From NCBI GenBank assembly GCA_021783855.1, contig JAJXTL010000106.1:1-10143 (forward strand): DNA of 10,143 bases, read 5' to 3'. This DNA comes from Pseudomonadota bacterium (lineage in GTDB: Bacteria; Pseudomonadota; Gammaproteobacteria; Burkholderiales; Gallionellaceae). The notes below the pieces were generated by a model. That model worked only from the letters and a program-made list of their open reading frames with translations. It did no database searches and was not told the DNA's origin. The stretch's first letter is position 1. Each line of letters starts with the position of its first letter. The translations under genes were made by a program, and so were the position numbers. Shown here piece by piece: positions 5,387 through 10,143 of the stretch.

Positions 5387-7432
5387 ATGCAAACCCTGTT
5401 CACTCCGGCAACATACTTGATGAGTCGGCTGCGCTTTCCAGCCAAGTTCGCCCTGTCCGGCGCTATTTTCGCCGTTGTTCTCGGTTATTGCGCCTGGCAT
5501 TCGCTTGCCAGTCTCAATGCGCGGGTGGAACAAATCAAGTCGGAACAAGCCGGCAGCGCTTTCATCGGCGATCTGGTAGCCTGGAATAAGGCGCTGATAG
5601 ATTATCGCAGAGTTGCCATTACCACCCCAGCGGGGGATGCAGGTTTGAAGGATCGTCTCAAACAGCAAGCATCGCTGACAGAAAAATCCATGCTTAAACT
5701 TGAATCAGACGCGAAACAGTATACGCCGTTGTTTGATTCGAAAAGTGGCATAGCCGGTTTGCGCAATGGCTGGAACGAATTGCAGGCAAAAGTGGACGCC
5801 CTTCCTGCAGACAAGGATTTCGCCCAAAAATCGTTTTCTGCCCACGGCAAGGAGTTTGACCGGCTCTATGCCTTCATGCACGATCTGGGCGATATTTCGG
5901 GTTTGTCACTTGAACCTGATCTCGATCTTTTCTACCTTGGTTTTCCATTGGCCAACAATACACCCAAGGTAGCCGGCGTTACGGTACGCATCTCTGCCTA
6001 TCAGACCCTGAATATTGCTCGCAATACCCTGACGCCACAGGACAAAGTATTCTATGAAGTGACCGACGCCCGTCTCAAGGATGCGCTGGGCGGAGTGGAA
6101 GCCATGCTGGCATCGTCGATGAAATCCGATCCGGCAATCAAGGAGCGACTCGATAAGGTATTGGCAAATGTAAAGAACACCAGCGCACCACTGCTTTCCT
6201 ATACGAGGAAAAATTTTATTGAAGCCGACACAATTGCTGTCAATCAGCAGCAGACTGTCGAAGCTTCGCAACCGGCAATTGACGCGGCATGGACGCTCGT
6301 CGACGAGAATCGTAAAGTATTCGAAGAAAGACTGGCTGAACGCGGCAAGGAAGTGCAAACCCAACTCTGGGTAATGACCGTCCTCGTCCTGGGTGGCGTG
6401 CTTATCAGTATCTATCTTTTTATAGGCATGTACCTGTCCATCGCCAATGCGGTGACCCGGCTGAACGACGGGACATCACGTTTGGCGGCAGGCGATTTTA
6501 CGGCTCGCGTGACGATCGAGGCGCGTGACGAATTGTCTTTAGTCGCACAACGCTTTAATGAAATGGCGGCGTCTCTATCGAGCCTTATCACCGGAGTCAA
6601 ATTATCGGCGCAACAAGTATTAATTGCATCGGGCGAATTATCAAGATCCGCCGAACAGATATCGAAAGGCTCCCAGGAACAGGTAGCGGCGGCGCAGTCT
6701 ACGGCGGCGGCGGTTGAAGAAGTTTCCGTCAGCGTCAGTCATGTTGCCGAAAATGTGTCTGATGCGGTCTCGATTTCGGAAACAGCCGCGGAATCAGCTA
6801 ACCAGGGGCGGCTGCAAATTCTCGATGCAGTGAAGGGAATACGTTCAGTGGCCGACTCCGTACAGAAAGTCGCGCAGGGCGTGACCGGCCTTGGCGACCA
6901 TGCCAACGAAATCGGTCTGGTCGTCGGAACAATCAAGGAAATCGCCGACCAGACCAACCTTCTTGCACTCAATGCGGCAATCGAAGCTGCAAGGGCGGGC
7001 GAGTCCGGTCGCGGCTTTGCGGTGGTCGCCGACGAAGTACGCAAGCTTGCCGACAATACACGCCGAGCCACCGAAAATATCGCCAACATGATCGGCAAGG
7101 TTCAGGAGGGTGTGCAGGTTTCCATTAAACAGGCTGTCGAAAGTCGAGAGAGCATGCTGGATGCCGTAAAAATCACCGAATCTGCGGCGGGAGCGCTGGA
7201 CAAGATCGAGAACGGAACGGGAACCACTCTGGAGCGCATTCGCGAAATATCCAACGCATCAAAAGAACAGGCAATTGCCAGTCAAGGCATTGCCCAGCAC
7301 ATCGAAAACATAGCGCAGATGGCAGAAAAAAACGAGTTGTCCATTATTGCTGTGACGACCTCTGCACAACAGTTGAAGATGTTGTCCGAATCTCTCAACA
7401 AGAGCGTCGCTTCTTTCAAACTCGACGTTTAA
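5387..7432 (+). CDS. Methyl-accepting chemotaxis protein (transmembrane receptor)
   Basis: This 681-residue inner-membrane chemoreceptor has the usual topology. A short cytoplasmic tail leads to TM1 at about 21-41. A largely helical periplasmic sensor of about 285 residues follows, with an [14 protein letters not shown] segment (176-189) resembling the LDPDLDSYYLMD motif of many proteobacterial receptors. TM2 is at about 327-351, HAMP at about 350-402, and the signalling coiled coil runs from about 403 to 681. The kinase-coupling hairpin tip is intact, with [20 protein letters not shown] (518-537) and [15 protein letters not shown] (541-555). It should sense a periplasmic ligand and control CheA through CheW. 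The C terminus ends FKLDV and lacks the NWETF-type CheR/CheB tether. The ribosome site before 5387 is weak; a second ATG 12 codons later is no better. The ligand is unknown. It stands alone, without che genes nearby, under its own FliA promoter. Confidence 0.95.
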   Translation: MQTLFTPATYLMSRLRFPAKFALSGAIFAVVLGYCAWHSLASLNARVEQIKSEQAGSAFIGDLVAWNKALIDYRRVAITTPAGDAGLKDRLKQQASLTEKSMLKLESDAKQYTPLFDSKSGIAGLRNGWNELQAKVDALPADKDFAQKSFSAHGKEFDRLYAFMHDLGDISGLSLEPDLDLFYLGFPLANNTPKVAGVTVRISAYQTLNIARNTLTPQDKVFYEVTDARLKDALGGVEAMLASSMKSDPAIKERLDKVLANVKNTSAPLLSYTRKNFIEADTIAVNQQQTVEASQPAIDAAWTLVDENRKVFEERLAERGKEVQTQLWVMTVLVLGGVLISIYLFIGMYLSIANAVTRLNDGTSRLAAGDFTARVTIEARDELSLVAQRFNEMAASLSSLITGVKLSAQQVLIASGELSRSAEQISKGSQEQVAAAQSTAAAVEEVSVSVSHVAENVSDAVSISETAAESANQGRLQILDAVKGIRSVADSVQKVAQGVTGLGDHANEIGLVVGTIKEIADQTNLLALNAAIEAARAGESGRGFAVVADEVRKLADNTRRATENIANMIGKVQEGVQVSIKQAVESRESMLDAVKITESAAGALDKIENGTGTTLERIREISNASKEQAIASQGIAQHIENIAQMAEKNELSIIAVTTSAQQLKMLSESLNKSVASFKLDV

Positions 7433-7515
7433 CTCGCGATATCCCTGCAACTCCTTTGCGAGTTGATGAAAATGCGGCATCTGTGCCATACTCATCAGCT
7501 CGAATCGAGGGGCAC

Positions 7516-7539
7516 AAACGCAATAATCCGATTGTTTTT
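7516..7539 (+). terminator. Weak terminator-like stem with T-run after the chemotaxis receptor
   Basis: GCAAT and ATTGT pair around a six-base loop (AATCCG), with an A-run before and TTTTT after (7535-7539). A second T-run follows at 7548-7552. The stem is short and AT-rich, so this is only a possible intrinsic terminator. Confidence 0.25.
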
Positions 7540-7570
7540 AATTCCGATTTTTGCCTGTGTGCCGGGTGCG

Positions 7571-7597
7571 CTGACGCAGGAAGCGCATCGGTAGAAT
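7571..7597 (+). promoter_or_regulatory. Possible weak promoter of the moaC cluster
   Basis: CTGACG (7571-7576) and TAGAAT (7592-7597) are separated by 15 bases, shorter than ideal. The pair lies 37 bases before the moaC start and partly inside the hairpin at 7565-7589. No better candidate was found in the spacer. Confidence 0.25.
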
Positions 7598-7633
7598 GCG
7601 TTGCGTAGAAACATATCCAAGGTAACAGATAAT

Positions 7634-8134
7634 ATGAACGAATTAACCCATTTTTCGGATTCTGGCCGCGCGCGCATGGTGGATGTGTCCGCCAAATCGG
7701 ATACGAAACGCATCGCAATCGCCAGCGGTGTGCTGCGCATGCAGATGAGCACGCTGGAACTGATACGCGCGGGGAAAGTCGCCAAGGGCGATGTACTGAC
7801 AGTCGCGGACGTCGGCGCGGTGATGGCCGCCAAACGCACCCCTGACATCATCCCCATGTGCCACTCGATCGCATTGACCGGCGTATCGGTTGATTTTACC
7901 GAGGTTTTAAAGCCCGACCACGACGGTTGCGTCGGCATCAAAGTAACCACCACAGTGAGTTGCACAGGTCAGACCGGTGTAGAGATGGAAGCCTTGACCG
8001 CCGCCAGCGTTGCCCTGCTGACCATCTATGATATGTGCAAATCGGTCGATCGCGGCATGCGCATGATTTCCGTGCAACTGGAAGAAAAACAGGGCGGCAA
8101 GAGCGGCGTATGGCAGCGGGGAATATCGAAATGA
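7634..8134 (+). CDS. moaC: Cyclic pyranopterin monophosphate synthase MoaC
   Basis: MoaC converts 3',8-cyclo-dihydro-GTP, the MoaA product, to cyclic pyranopterin monophosphate, the first stable molybdenum cofactor precursor, in the cytosol. From the ATG at 7634 the protein has 166 residues, normal for the family. A TTG eleven codons upstream extends the frame, but the added residues are not family-like, while MNELTHFSDSGRARMVDVSA is. AAGG lies 11 bases before the ATG. Catalytic residues match E. coli numbering: K51 in KGD and H77 in IPMCHSIAL. The conserved D133 and K136 lie in TIYDMCK. The end EKQGGKSG is typical. Most relatives have CHP where this has CHS. Its stop overlaps the moaD start by four bases. 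Confidence 0.96.
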   Translation: MNELTHFSDSGRARMVDVSAKSDTKRIAIASGVLRMQMSTLELIRAGKVAKGDVLTVADVGAVMAAKRTPDIIPMCHSIALTGVSVDFTEVLKPDHDGCVGIKVTTTVSCTGQTGVEMEALTAASVALLTIYDMCKSVDRGMRMISVQLEEKQGGKSGVWQRGISK

Positions 8135-8370
8135 TCAACGTTTTGTTCTTTGGCCCGGTGGTGGAACGCGTGGGTGTTCATTCGATACAGCTTGAGTTTA
8201 AGACCGGCATGACCTTGCAACAGTTGCGCGACGAACTGGCAGAGAAACACCCGCATGCATTCGAAATCGTCTGTTTTTCGGCGGTCAACGGCCATCATGT
8301 GCGTGACCTGGCGATGCCGCTTATTGACAACAGCGAAGTGACCTTCATGGCCAGGTTTTCCGGAGGGTAA
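8131..8370 (+). CDS. moaD: Molybdopterin synthase sulfur carrier subunit MoaD
   Basis: This 79-residue ubiquitin-like protein ends in Gly-Gly (FSGG), the tail that is adenylated and thiocarboxylated so it can donate sulfur to cPMP within the MoaD-MoaE complex. The start is the ATG of an ATGA overlap with the moaC stop, implying coupled translation; a longer frame upstream only runs inside moaC. Family features are VLFFGPVVERVG (4-15), the LRDELAEKHP helix (32-41) and AVNGHHV (51-57). The residues before the tail read ARFSGG, where many relatives have PP-containing tails such as PPVAGG. Confidence 0.93.
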   Translation: MINVLFFGPVVERVGVHSIQLEFKTGMTLQQLRDELAEKHPHAFEIVCFSAVNGHHVRDLAMPLIDNSEVTFMARFSGG

Positions 8371-8371
8371 A

Positions 8372-8797
8372 ATGAAAGAAGCAGTCAGAATACAATCGGA
8401 CGATTTTTCCCAGGACGAGGAAATCGCGGCACTCAAGGCCAGTTCGCTGCGGATGGGCGGCATCGCCACATTCCTCGGCTGTGCACGGGATTTTTCCGAG
8501 GGGCGCGAGGTATCGGAAATCAGCTTCGAGGCTTATGGCAGTATGGCACTGTCCGAGATGAACCAGCTGCGCCTGGACGCCATTGAAAAATACAGCCTGC
8601 TGGATGCGCGCATCGTACACCGCATCTGCACCGTCCGTGCGGGCGACAACATCGTATTCATCGCGGCGGGTGCCGAGCATCGCCCGGCGGCATTGGAAGC
8701 ATGCCGCTGGATGATAGACGAGTTAAAGCAGCGGGTGCCGATCTGGAAAAAGGAAATCACGCCACAGGGGAATGCATGGGTAACGCAACATCCATGA
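8372..8797 (+). CDS. moaE: Molybdopterin synthase catalytic subunit MoaE
   Basis: MoaE forms the heterotetramer with MoaD that turns cPMP into molybdopterin by adding two sulfurs. The protein is 141 residues, slightly shorter than E. coli MoaE. Its start is one base after the moaD stop, with GGAGG five bases upstream. Motifs are GGIATFLGCARDFSEGREV (29-47), the substrate-binding HRPAA (103-107), and lysines K119 and K126 (in PIWKKE), which fall at the same numbers as the active-site lysines of the E. coli enzyme. The gene is followed by a 34-base gap before mobB. Confidence 0.95.
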   Translation: MKEAVRIQSDDFSQDEEIAALKASSLRMGGIATFLGCARDFSEGREVSEISFEAYGSMALSEMNQLRLDAIEKYSLLDARIVHRICTVRAGDNIVFIAAGAEHRPAALEACRWMIDELKQRVPIWKKEITPQGNAWVTQHP

Positions 8798-8831
8798 CCT
8801 CTTGCACACATTCCGCCCCGCCGAGAATTTT

Positions 8832-9320
8832 ATGACTAAGGTAATCTCCATCGTCGGTCATTCCGGCTCCGGCAAGACCACGCTGGTGGAAAAACTGATA
8901 CGCGAGTTAAGTTGCCGTGGGCTGCAAATCGCCACTCTCAAGCACGCCCATCACAAGGTCGAACTCGACACGCCGGGCAAGGACAGTTATCGCTATAAGC
9001 AGGCGGGAGCAACCATGAGCCTGCTGTTAACCCGCGATGCGCTGCAACTGGTGGCGGACGCAATCGATAATCGCGACCCGGAACAGCTGGCGAAACGATT
9101 CATGGGCGAGGCAGACATCGTGCTGGCGGAAGGTTTCTCCCACGCACCGGGTGCCAAAATCGAGGTATTGCGCCGCGCATGCAGCAAGCCGCCGCGCTGT
9201 GTAATCGCAGACGGCCTGATCGCGATAGTCACCGACATGGATGAAATTTATCCCGAACTACCGCACTTCGGCCTGGAAGATATTGCAGGCATCGCACAGT
9301 TTTTACTCGAACAAAAATGA
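8832..9320 (+). CDS. mobB: Molybdopterin-guanine dinucleotide biosynthesis adaptor MobB
   Basis: This 162-residue GTP-binding protein assists MobA in making the guanine dinucleotide form of the cofactor; in E. coli it is helpful but not essential. The Walker A motif GHSGSGKTT is at 9-17. The family block KHAHH followed by DTPGKDSYRYKQAGA runs from 37 to 60, and VLAEGFSHAPGAKIEVLR from 97 to 114. I chose the ATG at 8832 because it places the first strand directly at the N terminus as in relatives; a TTG at 8802 adds ten unlikely residues. The ribosome site is weak (GAGA). The stop overlaps the mobA start by four bases. Confidence 0.93.
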   Translation: MTKVISIVGHSGSGKTTLVEKLIRELSCRGLQIATLKHAHHKVELDTPGKDSYRYKQAGATMSLLLTRDALQLVADAIDNRDPEQLAKRFMGEADIVLAEGFSHAPGAKIEVLRRACSKPPRCVIADGLIAIVTDMDEIYPELPHFGLEDIAGIAQFLLEQK

Positions 9321-9910
9321 TTCCGGATTGCACTGCCTTGATCCTTGCCGGCGGCGAGTCGCGCCGCATGGGTCAGGACAAGGCCAACCTCGTGCTTTTC
9401 GAGCAGACGCTGTTGCAGCACGTTGTCACCGCCCTGCAACCCTTGTTTGCGGATATCATCGTCAGCGTGCGCCGGCCGCGCAACGACAGTGATTTGCAGC
9501 AAGTAATCGACAACCCCGCGCATGCCGGCCCTCTCGCGGGGTTGGCGGCAGGTCTTGAACAGGCCAAAACGCCGTGGGTGTTTGCTGTTGCCTGCGACAT
9601 GCCGTTCATTGCCGCACCGCTGATCGAATGTCTGGCGGGATTTCGCGACAATTTCGATGCCGTCGTGCCCATCGTTCAAGGTTATCCGCAGCCGATGGCA
9701 GCGTTTTATGCAAAGCGTTCTCTGGATACGTTGCGCGAAATACTGAATGGCAGCGGTCGGCAAAGCATCCGTGCACTGCTGGACAAACTGAAAGTTTGCT
9801 ATGTAAACGAGACAGAAATACTGGCAGCTGATCCCGCCCTGCGCAGTTTTTTCGATCTGGATACGCAAGAGGATGTGGCGCTTGCCATCAACATGAAGGA
9901 AATTGAGTAA
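9317..9910 (+). CDS. mobA: Molybdenum cofactor guanylyltransferase MobA
   Basis: MobA transfers GMP from GTP to the molybdenum cofactor, giving the bis-MGD form used by DMSO-reductase-family enzymes such as nitrate reductase and formate dehydrogenase. The protein is 197 residues, a normal length. The nucleotide-binding signature LAGGESRRMGQDKA is at 10-23, GPLAGLAAGL at 71-80, the metal-binding region ACDMPF at 92-97, PQPMAAFY at 124-131, and the C-terminal FFDLDTQEDV at 178-187 corresponds to the N-TPEDL region. The start is an ATGA overlap with mobB. Its stop codon TAA shares one base with the moeA start (TAATG). Confidence 0.96.
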   Translation: MIPDCTALILAGGESRRMGQDKANLVLFEQTLLQHVVTALQPLFADIIVSVRRPRNDSDLQQVIDNPAHAGPLAGLAAGLEQAKTPWVFAVACDMPFIAAPLIECLAGFRDNFDAVVPIVQGYPQPMAAFYAKRSLDTLREILNGSGRQSIRALLDKLKVCYVNETEILAADPALRSFFDLDTQEDVALAINMKEIE

Positions 9911-10143
9911 TGGAACACCTGAAAGTAAGCACGGCACAACGCATCGTTCTTGAGTCGGTCGCCACACTCGGCAATGAATCGATCGCACTGCAACAGTCGC
10001 TGGGTCGCGTACTGTCCGAAAGCATCCTCGCCAACCGCGACCTGCCGCCCTATGACGTATCGGCGATGGACGGCTTTGCCGTGAGGAGTGCCGATCTGAC
10101 GAGCATGCCCGTCATCCTGAAAATCGTCGAAGATATCAGGGCC
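9910..10143 (+). CDS. moeA: Molybdopterin molybdenumtransferase MoeA, N-terminal part
   Basis: These are the first 78 codons of MoeA, which inserts molybdate into adenylylated molybdopterin. The frame is open to the right window edge. The start ATG shares its first base with the mobA stop, implying translational coupling. Family hallmarks are LGRVLSESILANRDLPPYD (36-54) followed by the invariant VSAMDGFAVR (55-64) that lines the active site. A full protein would be about 400 residues. Relatives fused to a MogA-like domain cannot be excluded, because the C terminus is outside the window. Confidence 0.93.
   Translation, partial: MEHLKVSTAQRIVLESVATLGNESIALQQSLGRVLSESILANRDLPPYDVSAMDGFAVRSADLTSMPVILKIVEDIRA

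Larger units (their letters stand above)
7433..7633. other. Inverted-repeat-rich spacer between the receptor and moaC
   Basis: This gap has no plausible gene but many short stems on the plus strand: CAACTC/GAGTTG (7448-7465), TGATGA/TCATCA (7464-7497) enclosing GGCA/TGCC (7476-7487), CTC/GAG (7499-7509), and GGTGCGCT/AGCGCATC (7565-7589, one G-U pair). It must contain the end of the receptor transcript and the start of the moa transcript. It may also act as a structured leader for moaC, but I do not recognise the Moco riboswitch consensus in it. Confidence 0.5.

Noticed and set aside
5104..5445. 113-codon minus-strand frame across the GlcG/receptor spacer
   Set aside because: It overlaps the real GlcG and receptor coding ends, runs antisense through the FliA promoter and matches no family pattern.
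7511..7563. GGCACA/TGTGCC long-range inverted repeat before moaC
   Set aside because: The arms are only six bases with a 41-base loop, which is easily expected by chance.
7601..7633. TTG-initiated extension of MoaC
   Set aside because: The added eleven residues are not family-like, and the ATG at 7634 gives the canonical N terminus and length.

Overview
The window looks like a chromosomal piece of a motile, flagellated betaproteobacterium. The evidence is Proteobacteria-type molybdenum cofactor genes with separate mobA and mobB, a textbook sigma-28 flagellar promoter ahead of a chemotaxis receptor, moderately high GC, and tightly packed genes with E. coli-like ribosome binding sites. A Nitrosomonadales or Gallionella-like member is my guess, but the sequence alone does not prove it. 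I see no insertion sequence, phage gene, tRNA, rRNA or CRISPR array.

Left part (1-3897, minus strand). Three genes are read leftward as a probable operon. First comes a 732-residue thiamine-diphosphate enzyme that mixes transketolase and phosphoketolase hallmarks. Five bases later comes a DUF1537 four-carbon sugar-acid kinase. After a 110-base gap comes the start of a LivJ-type ABC substrate-binding protein, cut by the window edge. This reads as an uptake and catabolic locus for a small sugar or sugar acid. The usual PdxA2-type partner of the kinase is not in the window, and the ThDP enzyme sits where it would be expected.

Centre-left (3898-5235). An IclR-family regulator is transcribed divergently from the operon and followed by a small GlcG/HbpS-like (DUF336) protein. 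The divergent spacer holds a near-consensus extended -10 promoter for the regulator. An inverted repeat overlaps its start region, and further copies of the CGAAA half-site lie towards the catabolic operon.

Centre (5236-7432). A complete 681-residue methyl-accepting chemotaxis protein is preceded by an excellent sigma-28 (FliA) promoter and a short hairpin-rich leader.

Right part (7433-10143). A 201-base spacer rich in inverted repeats leads into a compact molybdenum cofactor cluster, moaC-moaD-moaE-mobB-mobA-moeA, with several start/stop overlaps. MoaC finishes cPMP, MoaD and MoaE insert the dithiolene sulfurs, MoeA inserts molybdate, and MobA (helped by MobB) adds GMP to form the guanylylated cofactor. 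moaA is not in the window, and moeA runs off the right edge. This part is ordinary. The most novel candidate is the transketolase/phosphoketolase-like enzyme with its sugar-acid kinase partner.
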